Assembly: GCF_947631635.1 (NCBI RefSeq)
Contig: NZ_CANRMB010000011.1
Coordinates: 29,063-93,062, forward strand
Length of the DNA stretch: 64,000 nt
Direction of reading: 5' to 3'
Source of the DNA: an uncultured Dysosmobacter sp.
GTDB lineage: Bacteria > Bacillota > Clostridia > Oscillospirales > Oscillospiraceae
This document shows positions 51,003-64,000 of the stretch, one piece after another (position 1 is the first letter of the stretch; each line of letters starts with the position of its first letter). A program made the position numbers and the translations under genes. The notes under the pieces are model-generated. The model saw nothing but the letters and a program-made list of their open reading frames with translations. It did not search any database and was not told the DNA's origin.

Positions 51003-52066
51003 ATGAAGAAGGGCTATTTGGTGTTACAGGATGGCCGGGTGTTTGAGGGGATCCGCTTCGGCGCAGAGGGCGATACGGTGGGCGAGCTGGTATTCACCAC
51101 CGGCATGTGCGGGTATATCGAGACCCTGACGGACCCCAGCTATGCGGGACAGATCGTTTTGCAGACCTATCCTTTGATCGGCAACTACGGCATCATCCGG
51201 GAGGACTTTGAGGGCGCCTGCTGTGTGAAGGGCTATGTGGTCCGGGAGTGGTGCGACGCGCCCTCCAACTTCCGCACGGACTGCGATCTGGACACCTTCC
51301 TGAAGGAGCAGGGCGTGCCGGGGCTGTACGGCGTGGACACCCGGGAGCTGACCCGGATCATCCGGGAGCACGGCGTGATGAACGCCGCCATCTGCGGCGA
51401 GGTGCCCGCTGATCTGACGCCGGTGGAGACCTATGCGGTGGCGGGCGTTGTGGACGCCGTCACCTGCAAGGAGTCCTCCGTCCATCCGGCGGTGGGGGAG
51501 GAGCGGTTTAAGGTCTCCCTGCTGGACTACGGCGCGAAACACAACATCATCCGGGAGCTGCAAAAGCGCGGCTGCACCGTCACTGTTTTGTCCGCGTCCA
51601 CCACGGCGGAGGAGATCCTGGCGGCGGACCCCGACGGCGTGATGCTCTCCAACGGTCCCGGCGACCCGGCGGAAAACGTGTTTCAGATCCAGCAGATCAA
51701 AAAGCTCTTAGGCAAGGTGCCCCTGTTCGGCATTTGCCTGGGCCACCAGCTGACGGCCCTGGCGGCGGGCGGCTCCACCTACAAGCTGAAATACGGCCAC
51801 CGGGGCGTCAACCAGCCCGTGCGGGATCTGAACGGCGTCCGCACCTACATCACCAGCCAGAACCACGGCTACGCCGTGGATTCAGATACCGTGAAGCTGG
51901 GGAAGGTCAGCTTTGCCAACGCCAACGACGGCACCTGCGAGGGCATCGACTATCCCGGACTGCGGGCCTTCACCGTGCAGTTCCACCCCGAGGCCTGCAC
52001 GGGGCCAAAGGATACATCCTTCCTCTTCGACCGCTTTGTGGAACTCATGAAAGGTGGTGACCGGTA

Positions 52067-52067
<1 letters not shown>
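51003..52067 (+). CDS. carA: Carbamoyl-phosphate synthase small subunit
   Basis: 354 residues. N-terminal small domain (LVLQDGRVFEG..FGAEG, GELVFTTGMCGY) and a class I glutamine amidotransferase domain with GICLGHQLTALA (catalytic Cys), LSNGPGDP and QFHPEA. It supplies ammonia to CarB for carbamoyl phosphate, used in pyrimidine and arginine synthesis. The ATG at 51003 has GGAGGAGAGC. Its TAA overlaps the carB ATG (TAATG). Confidence 0.97.
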
Positions 52068-56104
<4,037 letters not shown>

Positions 56105-56134
56105 TCTCGGCGTTTGCAACAGATCTGATACAAC

Positions 56135-56172
56135 GAGAGACCCGGCGGAACATTCCGCCGGGTCTCTCTTTC
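56135..56172. terminator. Bidirectional terminator between carB-dapF and thiY
   Basis: A perfect 16-bp stem (56135-56150 with 56153-56168) with a 2-nt loop, then TTTCCG on the plus strand. Confidence 0.85.
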
Positions 56173-56193
56173 CGTTATTTAGATAGTGGTTCT

Positions 56194-57216
56194 TCAGAAA
56201 TCCAGATTGACCCGCACGTCGTCCAGGGCGGGGGCGGAGCCGATCAGCCCCTGGGCCAGCATCCAATCGATATTCTCCTGCCAGCAGGCGTCGGACTGGG
56301 ACAGGAACTTGGCGTCCGCCGTCTCCATCAGGGGCAGCAGGGTCTCCATGCTGGAGCGCTCCACCGTTTCAGACAGGGGGAAGTTCTCCTCGTTCTGGTT
56401 GTCCAGCAGGACGCGCAGAGCCTCCTCCGGGTCGGCCTGCATGTCGGCAAAGCCCTTGGCGGAGGCCCGCAGGAAGGCCTTCAGCATGCCGCTGTCGTTT
56501 TCGATGGCATCGCCGTTGGCCAGGAAGATGCCTTCATAATAGGTGGGCACACCGTAGTCGTCCACGGCGAACCAGTTGACCTCGAAGCCCTCTTCCTCCA
56601 TCTGGGGGACCTCGTGGTTCACCAGGCACCCGATGGTGGCGTCCACATTGCCGGTGGTCATGGAGCTCATCAGGTCAAAGCCCACGTCGATCATGGTCAC
56701 ATCGCTGTAATCGGCGCCCACATTGGCCATGATGCTGCGGGTCAAAGCCTCGGACAGCTCCGTGCCTGCGTAGCCCACGGTCTTGCCCACCAGATCCCTG
56801 GGGGAGGTGATGTTCTCCTCCTTCAGGGACAGGATGATGTTCAGGGGTTTTTGCACCACGGCGGCAATGGACTTCACCGGCACGCTCTGGTTGGCCCGGG
56901 CCTGGATGACGTCCTGCTGGTAGTACAGGCCGATGTCCGCCTTTCCCGCGGCCACCATGGAGATGGCGTCGTTGGCGTTGGAGGGGAAGCGGATGTTGAC
57001 CTTCAAGCCCTCTGCCGCGTAGTAGCCCTTTTCAATAGCCACGTACAGGAAGGCGTGGAGGGCGTTGGGATACCAGTCCAGCACCACGTCCACCTCTCTC
57101 AGTTCCGTCCCGGCGGCGTTTCCCTCCTCAGCGGGAGGATCGCTCCGGTCGCCGCAGGCGGCCAGCAGGGACAGGCACAGCAGGGCGGACAGGAGGCGCG
57201 CAAGCATTTGTTTCAT
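56194..57216 (-). CDS. thiY: ABC transporter substrate-binding lipoprotein for thiamin pyrimidine precursors (ThiY-like)
   Basis: 340 residues. Signal peptide with lipobox LLAAC, then an NMT1/THI5-like domain: VVLDWYPNALHAFLYVAIEKGYY is the pyrimidine-site signature, followed by KADIGLYYQQDVIQARA and GKTVGYAGTELSEA. ThiY binds N-formyl-4-amino-5-aminomethyl-2-methylpyrimidine or related pyrimidines. ATG with GGAGAATAACGATC. Last gene of the TPP-controlled operon. Confidence 0.9.
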   Translation of the reverse strand: MKQMLARLLSALLCLSLLAACGDRSDPPAEEGNAAGTELREVDVVLDWYPNALHAFLYVAIEKGYYAAEGLKVNIRFPSNANDAISMVAAGKADIGLYYQQDVIQARANQSVPVKSIAAVVQKPLNIILSLKEENITSPRDLVGKTVGYAGTELSEALTRSIMANVGADYSDVTMIDVGFDLMSSMTTGNVDATIGCLVNHEVPQMEEEGFEVNWFAVDDYGVPTYYEGIFLANGDAIENDSGMLKAFLRASAKGFADMQADPEEALRVLLDNQNEENFPLSETVERSSMETLLPLMETADAKFLSQSDACWQENIDWMLAQGLIGSAPALDDVRVNLDF

Positions 57217-57256
57217 GATCGTTATTCTCCAATCTTTTGTGTTTTGCGGGAAACGG

Positions 57257-58012
57257 TCAGGACTCGCCCCGCCATTTCACGACTTTGTTTTCCAGCAGGC
57301 CTACCAGGGCCACCACCAGCATGGCCACCGCGCTCAGCAGCACGATGGGGGCGAACACGCCTGCGCCGTCCAGCTGGGTCATCATCCGGCGGGAGAAGTA
57401 GCCAAGGCCGCTCTGGGAGCCCAGCCACTCGCCGATGGCGGCGCCGATGATGCTCATGGGGATCGCCATCTTGATGGCGGAGAAGAAGTAGGGCAGGGCG
57501 CAGGGGATCTTGATCTTCAAAAAGATGTCCCATTTGGTGGCGCCGTAAGTCAGCAGCAGCTCCCCCATCTCCGTTTTCGCGGCGCGGAAGCCGTCGCAGA
57601 CGGTGATGGTGATGGGAAAGAAGGTGATGAGCACCGTCACCAGCACCTTGCTCCAGATGCCGTAGCCAAACCACAGCACGAACAGGGGGGCGATGGCGGT
57701 GGTGGGGATGGTCTGGGAGGCCACCACCACCGGATACAGGCACTTTTGCAGCAGGGGGCTCCAATCCATGGCCACCGCCAGAAGAAGGCCCAGGCCGATG
57801 GAGATGAGAAGCCCGATGCCGGTGACCGCCATGGTGGCGGGCAGGTGGACGGTGAACAGCGGCCCCCGCAGCTCCCACAGCCGCTGCAGGATCTGGATGG
57901 GCGTGGGCAGGATATAGGCGGCGTTGACTCTCATGGCCCCCAGCTGCCACAGGAACAGCAGGATGAAGAGGAAGATCAGGGCGGGCAGATTGCCCTTATT
58001 TGCTTTTCTCAT
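57257..58012 (-). CDS. thiX: ABC transporter permease for thiamin pyrimidine precursors (ThiX-like)
   Basis: 251 residues with five to six transmembrane segments and the permease EAA-like loop (LLTYGATKWDIFLKIKIPCALPYFFSAIKMAIPMSIIGAAIGEW). BPD_transp_1 family. The ATG at 58012 overlaps the ATPase stop by 4 bp (ATGA), which fixes the start; the frame open to 58249 is a shadow of the ATPase gene. Confidence 0.9.
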   Translation of the reverse strand: MRKANKGNLPALIFLFILLFLWQLGAMRVNAAYILPTPIQILQRLWELRGPLFTVHLPATMAVTGIGLLISIGLGLLLAVAMDWSPLLQKCLYPVVVASQTIPTTAIAPLFVLWFGYGIWSKVLVTVLITFFPITITVCDGFRAAKTEMGELLLTYGATKWDIFLKIKIPCALPYFFSAIKMAIPMSIIGAAIGEWLGSQSGLGYFSRRMMTQLDGAGVFAPIVLLSAVAMLVVALVGLLENKVVKWRGES

Positions 58013-58770
58013 GACCGCACCTGCCTTCTCAAAACGCCGATCAGATCCTCCCGCAGAGCCACCATGTCCGGCCGGGCCAGGCATTCCCGGGTGCGGGGGT
58101 AGGCGGCGGGGACGGGGACCTCCGCCAGGGCGCGGATGGGCGTCTCCGTCACCGCCAGCACGCTGCCGGAGAGGAAAATGGCCTCCTCCACGTCGTGGGT
58201 GATGAAGAGGATGGTCTTTTTGTGCTTTTCCCATTGGCCCAGCAGCCATTCCTGCATGGAGATGCGGGTCAGGAAGTCCAGGGCGGAGAAGGGCTCGTCC
58301 AGCAGCAGAAGGTCGCAGCCGGTGAGCATGGTGCGGGCAAAGGCCGCCCGCTGCCGCATACCGCCGGACAGCTCCTCCGGCCGCTTGTCCCGGCAGCCCT
58401 CCAGGCCCACGTCCGCCAGAGCGTCGTCGATCAGCTCCCGCTGCTGGGCCCTGGAATAGCCGCCGATGATCTCCAGGGGCAGAGCCAGGTTCTCTCCCAC
58501 GGTGCGCCAGGGGAACAGCAGGTCCTTCTGGGGCATGTAGCCGCAGTAGTGCTTCTGTTCTCCAATGGGCCGTCCGCCCACCCGGATGACGCCGGACTTG
58601 GGCTGAAGCAGGCCGTTGGTCATGCGGAAGATGGTGCTCTTGCCGCAGCCGCTGACGCCGATGATGCAGTGAAAGGAGCCGGGTTCCACGGAGAAGGAGA
58701 GGCCGTCGATGATATCAGAGTCCTCGCCGGGATACTGATAGGACACCCGGTCAAATTCCAGCTGGCTCAT
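58009..58770 (-). CDS. thiZ: ABC transporter ATP-binding protein for thiamin pyrimidine precursors (ThiZ-like)
   Basis: 253 residues, nitrate/taurine/HMP-type ATPase. Walker A GVSGCGKST, Q-loop YMPQKDLL, signature LSGGMRQRAAFARTML, Walker B LLLLDEPFSALD and H-loop THDVEEA. It energises ThiX/ThiY uptake. Start overlaps the tenA stop by 4 bp. Confidence 0.92.
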   Translation of the reverse strand: MSQLEFDRVSYQYPGEDSDIIDGLSFSVEPGSFHCIIGVSGCGKSTIFRMTNGLLQPKSGVIRVGGRPIGEQKHYCGYMPQKDLLFPWRTVGENLALPLEIIGGYSRAQQRELIDDALADVGLEGCRDKRPEELSGGMRQRAAFARTMLTGCDLLLLDEPFSALDFLTRISMQEWLLGQWEKHKKTILFITHDVEEAIFLSGSVLAVTETPIRALAEVPVPAAYPRTRECLARPDMVALREDLIGVLRRQVRS

Positions 58771-59426
58771 TTGCGCATCTCCCAGGCCATGTCCCAGAAT
58801 CCCAGCTCATAGCGGCTGCAATGGACGAAGATATCCTCTAAACGGGCCAGCTGCACCTCCGGCGCGCCTGCCGACAGCTCGTCCATCAGCTCGATCAGGG
58901 CCTGGTTGGCGGCGGCGTAGTCCGTCCCGGCATAGCCCCGGATCCACTCGCCGTAGAAGGGGTGCTCCGCCGCGCCGGGGAGCTTCGCCAGAGCCTGTCC
59001 GATCTCGGCATAGCTCCAGGAGCAGGCGAGGATGGCGGCCACGATCTCCATGGGGCCGCCGGACTCCGCCGCGGCCAGCATGTAGTGGGTGTAGGAGAGG
59101 TTGTCCAGAGCGGGCTTGACAGCGAACACCTGCTCCTCGGTGATGCCCAGCCGGGCCATGTAGGTCCGGTGGATGTTCATCTCTCCGCCCAGGATGGCGT
59201 CCACGTTTTGGGCAAAGGTCCGCATCAGCTCCGGATCACGGGCCTTGACCACGCCCAGGGCGAACACCCGGGCGTAGTCGAAGAGATACAGGTAATCCTG
59301 CAGCATGAAATACTGAAACTTCTCCACCGGCAGAGTGCCGTCTCCGATGCCGGTGACGAAGGGGTGGGACAGGCAATCGTCCCAGATGGGCCGTGCCGCC
59401 TCATACAGGCGCTGGGATGTGGTCAT
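58767..59426 (-). CDS. tenA: Aminopyrimidine aminohydrolase TenA
   Basis: 219 residues. All-helical TenA fold; the nucleophile is C135 in ILACSWSYAEIG, the same number as in B. subtilis TenA, with D44 (MLQDYLYL) and a C-terminal Glu (SRYELGFWDMAW). It hydrolyses amino-methyl-pyrimidine salvage products to hydroxymethyl-pyrimidine. The ATG at 59426 has GGGAGGAAACTGCC. First gene after the TPP riboswitch; with ThiXYZ it forms the base-degraded thiamin salvage route. Confidence 0.94.
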   Translation of the reverse strand: MTTSQRLYEAARPIWDDCLSHPFVTGIGDGTLPVEKFQYFMLQDYLYLFDYARVFALGVVKARDPELMRTFAQNVDAILGGEMNIHRTYMARLGITEEQVFAVKPALDNLSYTHYMLAAAESGGPMEIVAAILACSWSYAEIGQALAKLPGAAEHPFYGEWIRGYAGTDYAAANQALIELMDELSAGAPEVQLARLEDIFVHCSRYELGFWDMAWEMRK

Positions 59427-59453
59427 GGCAGTTTCCTCCCGTTTCAAAAACTA

Positions 59454-59488
59454 ACATGCCCCCGCCGGATCTCCCGGCGGGGGCATGT
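59454..59488 (-). terminator. Riboswitch terminator upstream of tenA
   Basis: A 15-bp stem (59488-59474 with 59468-59454, ACATGCCCCCGCCGG) and a 5-nt loop, followed on the minus strand by TTAGTTTTTG. It lies between the TPP aptamer and tenA and is the likely expression platform. Confidence 0.85.
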
Positions 59489-59526
59489 CGTACATCGTCT
59501 TTCTCTGCTCGACGAAAACAGTATGC

Positions 59527-59607
59527 TCCCTACGCTGGCATGATCCAGATCAGGTTTCGTGGGTCTCGGAACACATCCGACTCTCAGCCCGTCAACTCGG
59601 ACTCCCC
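59527..59607 (-). ncRNA. TPP riboswitch (THI element)
   Basis: Minus strand: GGGGAGTCC start, GGGCTGAGAG in the pyrimidine-sensor arm, then ACCTGATCTGGATCATGCC and AGCGTAGGGA, the near-invariant THI-box sequences. TPP binding should favour the downstream terminator and switch off tenA-thiZXY. Confidence 0.97.
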
Positions 59608-59696
59608 AGTTGTCTGGAATTACTCTATGCCATTTTTCCCGATTTGTCAAGAATTCGATCAGGGCAGGGGAATCTTTTTTCACAGGGAAAGGGCGC

Positions 59697-61058
59697 TCAT
59701 GGTTCGCCGGCGGCGCGTTCCCTCTGCTGTTCCGCAGCCCGCCAGGGACCCCGGGCGTAGAAGCAGACGGACATCACAGCGGCCACCGCCCAGCCGATGG
59801 GCCAGGCGCACCAGATGCCGAGGGCGGAGCTCAGGGCGCTGGACAGGCCATAGGCCAGCACCACCCGCAGGATCAGATCCGTGAAGGTGGCGGCCATGAA
59901 CCGGCCCATCATGCTGGAGCCCCGCAGAACACCGTCGGCCACCAGCTTGGCGGATACCACAAAGTAGAAGGGGGACAGGACCCGCAGGAACTGGACGCCG
60001 GCGGAAACGGCGGTCTCGGTGGGCGCGTCGATGAAGAAGCAGACCAGGCCGCGGCCCGCGAAGAAGTACAGCAGCGTCAGCGGGACACACAGGGCCCAGA
60101 CCAGCCGCAGTCCGGCCCGGAACCCCTGGGGAATGCGGGAGAGCTTGCCAGCGCCGATGTTCTGGGCCGCATAGTTGGAGATGCCGTTGCCAAGGGTGGT
60201 GAAGGAGGTGATGACCAGGTTGTTCAGCTTGACGGCGGCGCCATAGCCCGCCATGACGCCGGTGCCGAAGCCGTTGATAACGCCCTGGATCATGATGTTG
60301 CCGACGGAGATAAAGCTCTGCTGCAAAATGCTGGGCACGGCGATGACCGCGAACTTTTTGAACAGGGACAGGGAGAAAAGGTGGGGATTTTCCTCCGACG
60401 GGATGCGGCGCAGCCGCCGGAACACCACCCATACCGCCAGCACGCAGCTGATGCCCTGGCACAAAAAGGTGGCCCAGGCCACACCGGCCACGCCCATGTC
60501 AAAGGCGGTGACAAAGAGAATGTCTGCCAGAATGTTGCCGGTGGAGGAGCAGGCGAGGAAGAGGAAGGGCGTTCTGGAGTCCCCCAGAGCGGAAAAAATA
60601 CCGGTAGACACGTTGTAGAAAAACACAAAGGGCAGGCCGTAGACGTAGATGTTGAGGTACAGCAGGGAGTCCGCCATGGCGTCCTCCGGCGTGTTGATGG
60701 CCAGGAGCAGGGAGGCGCCCAGGCCCAGGCCCACGGCCATCAGCGCCAAACAGACCGCGGCGCTGGAGATCAGAGCCGTGTGGACCGCCGTTTTCATGTC
60801 GGCCAGTCTTTTCGCGCCGAACAGCTGAGACACGATCACAGAGCAGCCGATGTTGCAGCCGAAGGCGAATGCGATAAAAATGAGGGTGATCTCATAGCTG
60901 TTGCTGACAGCGGCCAGGGCGTTCTCGCCCACGAATTTGCCGGCCACCAGGCTGTCCGCGATATTGTACAGCTGCTGAAACACGATGCTGCCGAACAGCG
61001 GCAGGCAGAATTTCCAGAGGACGGTTTGGGGCTCGCCCACCGTCAGATCTTTTTCCAT
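59697..61058 (-). CDS. MATE family efflux transporter
   Basis: 453 residues with twelve transmembrane segments in two pseudo-symmetric halves: LPLFGSIVFQQLYNIADSLVAGKFVGENALAAVSNS at the start and VPSILQQSFISVGNIMIQGVINGFG in the second half. These are features of the MATE family exporters coupled to Na+ or H+. ATG with GGAGAGAAAAAGTC. Divergent from a LysR gene with a palindrome between them, so likely its target. Substrate unknown. Confidence 0.92.
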   Translation of the reverse strand: MEKDLTVGEPQTVLWKFCLPLFGSIVFQQLYNIADSLVAGKFVGENALAAVSNSYEITLIFIAFAFGCNIGCSVIVSQLFGAKRLADMKTAVHTALISSAAVCLALMAVGLGLGASLLLAINTPEDAMADSLLYLNIYVYGLPFVFFYNVSTGIFSALGDSRTPFLFLACSSTGNILADILFVTAFDMGVAGVAWATFLCQGISCVLAVWVVFRRLRRIPSEENPHLFSLSLFKKFAVIAVPSILQQSFISVGNIMIQGVINGFGTGVMAGYGAAVKLNNLVITSFTTLGNGISNYAAQNIGAGKLSRIPQGFRAGLRLVWALCVPLTLLYFFAGRGLVCFFIDAPTETAVSAGVQFLRVLSPFYFVVSAKLVADGVLRGSSMMGRFMAATFTDLILRVVLAYGLSSALSSALGIWCAWPIGWAVAAVMSVCFYARGPWRAAEQQRERAAGEP

Positions 61059-61144
61059 GACTTTTTCTCTCCATCTTTTTTTGGGGACTTGCTTTTCACG
61101 GCTATTTAGTATACGCTCATTGCAGAAAGATGAAAAATATATAG

Positions 61145-61165
61145 TTGATATTATAGCAATATCAA
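61145..61165. promoter_or_regulatory. LysR-type operator between the MATE and LysR genes
   Basis: TTGATATT-ATAGC-AATATCAA, a perfect 8-bp inverted repeat with a 5-bp spacer containing the T-N11-A pattern expected of LysR sites. It lies 25 bp before the LysR start. Confidence 0.75.
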
Positions 61166-61189
61166 ATTATGATGACAAGGAGTGCGGAG

Positions 61190-62092
61190 ATGGCGGTCAA
61201 TTACGAGTATTATCGCTGCTTTTACTATGTGGCGAAATACAAAAACCTGACGCGGGCGGCCGCGGCCATGGGGAGCAGCCAGCCCAATGTGACCCGGGTG
61301 ATGCACAATCTGGAATATGAGCTGGGCTGCCGGCTTATCACCCGCTCCAACCGGGGCATCGCCCTGACGGAGGAGGGAGAGCGGCTGTACCAGCATGCGG
61401 CGGTGGCGTTCGCCCACCTGCAGCAGGCTGAGGAACAACTGACCCGGGGCGGCGGTCCCCAGGAGGGCTGCGTCTATATCGGCGCCAGCGAAGCGGCGCT
61501 CCACGGCCTGCTGCTGGATGTGCTCCGGCATTTTCACCAGGAGTATCCGGCCATTCGGCTCAAGATCCGGAACGACACGGCGCTGCGGGCGCTTCAGGCC
61601 CTGCGGAGCGGACAGATCGACTTTGCCGTGGTGGCGATGCCGGCGGGACCCCTTCAGCGGCCCTTCAAACGGACGGACCTGAAACCCTTCCGGGATATCC
61701 TGGTGGGGGGGAAGCTCTTTGCGGAGCTGGCCGGAGGGTCCCTGTGCCTGGCGGACGTGAGTCGTTATCCGCTGATCAGCCTGGCACGGGACACGGCCAC
61801 CTTTGCCTTTTACAGCAATTTTTATATGAAACACGGGCTGGAATTCGACCCGGATATGGAGGTGGCTACCACAGACCTGCTTCTGCCCATGGTGGAGAAC
61901 GACCTGGGCCTGGGGTTCGTGCCGGAGGAATTCGCGGCAGAGGCCCTGCGCACTGGCCGCGTCATACAGGTCCGTCTGCGGGAGACCATTCCGGAGCGCC
62001 GGATCTGCCTGGTGCAGGATACCAGAAACAGTCCCAGCGCCGCTGCCCGGATCTTGCAGCAGATGCTTTGCGCATATGCGCCGCGGTTTTAA
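61190..62092 (+). CDS. LysR family transcriptional regulator
   Basis: 300 residues. N-terminal winged helix (YYRCFYYVAKYKNLTRAAAAMGSSQPNVTRVMHNLEYELGCRLITRSNRGIALTEEG) and a C-terminal LysR substrate domain. The ATG at 61190 is chosen because AAGGAGTGCGGAG precedes it. Divergent from the MATE exporter with a shared operator. The gene 62229-62795 downstream may also be regulated. Inducer unknown. Confidence 0.92.
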   Translation: MAVNYEYYRCFYYVAKYKNLTRAAAAMGSSQPNVTRVMHNLEYELGCRLITRSNRGIALTEEGERLYQHAAVAFAHLQQAEEQLTRGGGPQEGCVYIGASEAALHGLLLDVLRHFHQEYPAIRLKIRNDTALRALQALRSGQIDFAVVAMPAGPLQRPFKRTDLKPFRDILVGGKLFAELAGGSLCLADVSRYPLISLARDTATFAFYSNFYMKHGLEFDPDMEVATTDLLLPMVENDLGLGFVPEEFAAEALRTGRVIQVRLRETIPERRICLVQDTRNSPSAAARILQQMLCAYAPRF

Positions 62093-62228
62093 AAAAATAC
62101 GCAAATTTTGCGGAGAAATTTGCGTAAAGCCCTTTCCAAGACAGAACCTATATGATATAATTTTAACGAATTTTAAACACAGCAGACCCAGGTGGGGAGA
62201 AACCATTCATAGTAGGGAGAAATCTGCC

Positions 62229-62795
62229 ATGGACACAAAAGCAACGACGAAGCACGGATTGCCAAGGATCGGACTGCGCAACATCAAAACAGCCATCGCC
62301 GCCACGCTCTGCGCGCTGGTGTACTATTTTTTTGACCGCAGCCCCGCCTTTGCCTGCATCGGCGCCATCTTCGGCATGGGCAGTGACCTGGGGAACTCCA
62401 AGCTCCACGGCGGCAACCGCTTTTTTGGAACGCTGGTGGGCGGCTTCATCGGCATGGGCCTGTTTGCCCTCTACGCCCAGATCTTTCCGGGCGGCGGCAG
62501 CCGCTGGTTCCTGATCCCCCTGACCTTTGTCGGCGTGGTGATCCTGATCGTAGCCTGCCAGTATATCTGGGTGGGCGGCGTGCAGCCCGGCGGCGTGGTT
62601 TTGTGCATCATCCTGTTCAACACACCCATGGATTCCTACATCTCCTATGCCTTGAACCGGATCCTGGATACGGGCGTCGGCGTGCTGGCGGCCCTGTTTG
62701 TCAACGGGATGCTGCCCGGAGGCTTTACCTTCGGCTTCATGCACCGCTTTTATGTGCGGGTGGGTATCCCGGACAATGTGGAAAAAGAGACATAA
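62229..62795 (+). CDS. Aromatic acid exporter family (ArAE/FUSC-like) membrane protein
   Basis: 188 residues with about five transmembrane segments. The N-terminal region (IGLRNIKTAIAATLCALVYYFFDRSPAFACIGAIFGMG) and GNRFFGTLVGGFIGMGLFAL resemble the ArAE_1/DUF939 half-domain; it lacks the large cytoplasmic C-terminal domain of longer members. ATG at 62229 with AGGGAGAAATCTGCC; the frame open to 62076 is a shadow of the LysR end. A TATAAT-like element occurs about 70 bp upstream. Substrate unknown. Confidence 0.82.
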   Translation: MDTKATTKHGLPRIGLRNIKTAIAATLCALVYYFFDRSPAFACIGAIFGMGSDLGNSKLHGGNRFFGTLVGGFIGMGLFALYAQIFPGGGSRWFLIPLTFVGVVILIVACQYIWVGGVQPGGVVLCIILFNTPMDSYISYALNRILDTGVGVLAALFVNGMLPGGFTFGFMHRFYVRVGIPDNVEKET

Positions 62796-62800
62796 CATGA

Positions 62801-62838
62801 AGCGTTCCGGCCTTTTCAGCAAGGCCGGAACGTTTTTC
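62801..62838 (+). terminator. Terminator of the aromatic acid exporter-like gene
   Basis: CGTTCCGGCCTT / AAGGCCGGAACG with a 6-nt loop, then TTTTT. Confidence 0.9.
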
Positions 62839-62840
62839 TG

Positions 62841-62988
62841 ATCAAATCACCTGAAAGGGAGCGACGCTTCTTTCAGGTGACCCGGCGTTGATACGCCGGG
62901 GGGGCGCAAACGCGGCCCCGGTTTAGCGCTCATAGTCAACACCGGCGCGTTTTACGCGCCGGCGGGCAGCGCCAAACGGCGTCCGCCC
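62841..62988. repeat. Family C structured element, copy 2
   Basis: Begins ATCAAATCAC as C1 does. Hairpins CACCTGAAA/TTTCAGGTG, CCCGGCGT/ACGCCGGG, CCGGCGCGT-TTT-ACGCGCCGG and GGCGG/CCGCC replace the C1 stems pair for pair, while linkers such as TCATAGTCAA and GCGGGCA correspond to C1. It lies between two convergent terminators and has no gene. Confidence 0.75.
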
Positions 62989-62997
62989 ATCCAAGAA

Positions 62998-63032
62998 GAA
63001 TCCCCCCGGTCCTTCATGGACCGGGGGGATTC
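62998..63032 (-). terminator. ppdK terminator
   Basis: A 15-bp stem GAATCCCCCCGGTCC and its complement with a 5-nt loop; on the minus strand it is followed by TTCTT. It lies 30 bp past the ppdK stop. Confidence 0.78.
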
Positions 63033-63061
63033 ATTAGGCTTGAAAACGGAGAGGCGGATGA

Positions 63062-64000
63062 TCACTTGCCCTCTTTGATGGCGGCCTGCGCGGCGGCCAG
63101 ACGGGCGATGGGCACCCGGAAGGGAGAGCAGGACACATAGTCCAGGCCAACCTTGTGGCAGAACTCCACGGAGGAGGGGTCGCCGCCGTGCTCGCCGCAG
63201 ATGCCCAGGTGCAGGCCGGGGTTGGCGGAGCGGCCCAGCTTGCAGGCCATATCCACCAGCTTGCCCACGCCGTTCTGATCCAGCTTGGCGAAGGGATCGT
63301 TCTCGTAGATCTTCTTGTCATAGTAGGCGTCCAGGAACTTGCCGGCGTCGTCGCGGGAGAAGCCGAAGGTCATCTGGGTCAGGTCGTTGGTGCCGAAGGA
63401 GAAGAAGTCGGCCTCCTTGGCGATCTCGTCGGCGGTCAGAGCGGCGCGGGGGATCTCGATCATGGTACCAACCAGGTACTTCATGTGGGAACCGGCCTCC
63501 TTGATGAGGGCGTCGGCGGTCTCGACCACCACGCTCTTGACGTATTTCAGCTCCTTGACCTCGCCCACCAGGGGGATCATGATCTCGGGGACCATGGTCC
63601 ACTCGGGATGGCGGGCCTGAACAGCCAGAGCGGCCTTGATGACGGCGCGGGTCTGCATGGCGGCGATCTCCGGATAGGTGACAGCCAGACGGCAGCCGCG
63701 GTGGCCCATCATGGGGTTGAACTCATGCAGGCTGGCGATGATGGCCTTGATCTCGGTCACGGTCTTGCCCATATCCTTGGCCAGCTTCTCGATGTCGGCC
63801 TCCTCGGTGGGCACGAACTCGTGCAGAGGGGGATCCAGGAAGCGGATGGTCACCGGGCAGCCCTCCATGGCCTCGTAGATGCCCTCGAAGTCGCCCTGCT
63901 GCATGGGCTCCAGCTTGGCCAGAGCCTTCTCGCGCTGCTCCACGGTGTCGGAGCAGATCATCTCGCGGATGGCGGGGATACGGTCCTCGTTGAAGAACAT
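63062..64000 (-). CDS. ppdK: Pyruvate, phosphate dikinase, C-terminal part (5' end outside window)
   Basis: The last 312 residues of PPDK are present; the frame runs off the window's right edge. This is the PEP/pyruvate-binding TIM barrel: [63 protein letters not shown] and [44 protein letters not shown], with the catalytic Cys in GICGEHGG. It interconverts pyruvate and PEP using ATP and phosphate, typical of anaerobic Clostridia. Confidence 0.97.
   Translation of the reverse strand: MFFNEDRIPAIREMICSDTVEQREKALAKLEPMQQGDFEGIYEAMEGCPVTIRFLDPPLHEFVPTEEADIEKLAKDMGKTVTEIKAIIASLHEFNPMMGHRGCRLAVTYPEIAAMQTRAVIKAALAVQARHPEWTMVPEIMIPLVGEVKELKYVKSVVVETADALIKEAGSHMKYLVGTMIEIPRAALTADEIAKEADFFSFGTNDLTQMTFGFSRDDAGKFLDAYYDKKIYENDPFAKLDQNGVGKLVDMACKLGRSANPGLHLGICGEHGGDPSSVEFCHKVGLDYVSCSPFRVPIARLAAAQAAIKEGK

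Overview
The window comes from a GC-rich (roughly 60%) Gram-positive anaerobe of the Clostridia, most likely an Oscillospiraceae member of the Flavonifractor/Lawsonibacter/Oscillibacter type. The evidence is the gene set and order: a Noc-type ParB near mnmE, mutS-mutL-miaA-hfq, yggS-sepF-divIVA, a T-box in front of ileS, pyruvate phosphate dikinase, DUF1836, DUF6440 and VanW proteins, AGGAGG ribosome binding sites, and many small XRE regulators. Nearly all of it is core chromosome. I see no prophage, integrase, insertion sequence, rRNA, tRNA or CRISPR array. The species call is inference.

Layout. 1-11.7 kb (minus strand): a VanW-domain envelope protein behind a WalR-like box, noc, an operon DUF1836-degV-prmA-SBF transporter, mnmE, an acyltransferase, pnp and rpsO. 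12-15.9 kb (plus): a GntR/YtrA-regulated ABC exporter followed by an amidase. 15.9-26.3 kb: an accessory-looking mosaic of tiny genes, XRE regulators with palindromic operators and long structured non-coding repeats, interleaved with ileS, lspA, rluD, an HPr-like gene and miaB. 26.3-35.5 kb: mutS, CPBP protease, AEC transporter, mutL, DUF6440, flavodoxin-like reductase, miaA, hfq. 35.5-38.8 kb: cell-division cluster (HlyD-like, yggS, sepF, divIVA). 38.8-46.5 kb: HAD phosphatase, acetyltransferase, an XRE-MBOAT-SGNH module, lepA. 46.5-56.1 kb: a BNR-repeat lipoprotein, a multi-PAS protein, carA and a carB-dapF fusion. 56.1-59.6 kb: a TPP-riboswitch-controlled tenA-thiZ-thiX-thiY salvage operon. 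59.7-64 kb: a MATE exporter divergent from a LysR regulator, an aromatic acid exporter-like protein and the 3' end of ppdK.

The most unusual content is non-coding. Three families of structured repeats occur in intergenic space. Family E (about 152-160 bp, five copies at three loci: pnp-rpsO, mutL, hfq) has stems that change in both arms between copies while short connecting motifs stay fixed. Each copy lies between direct repeats of host sequence (36, about 37 and 71 bp), as if insertion had copied the target; at hfq the element now supplies the last codons and the stop. Family L (767 and 806 bp) has roughly 110-bp imperfect inverted ends built from hairpins and sits directly behind a small XRE gene in both cases. 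Family C (about 140-148 bp, two copies) is a string of hairpins with compensatory changes. I recognise none of the three. The other notable feature is the single reading frame joining carbamoyl-phosphate synthase large subunit to diaminopimelate epimerase.
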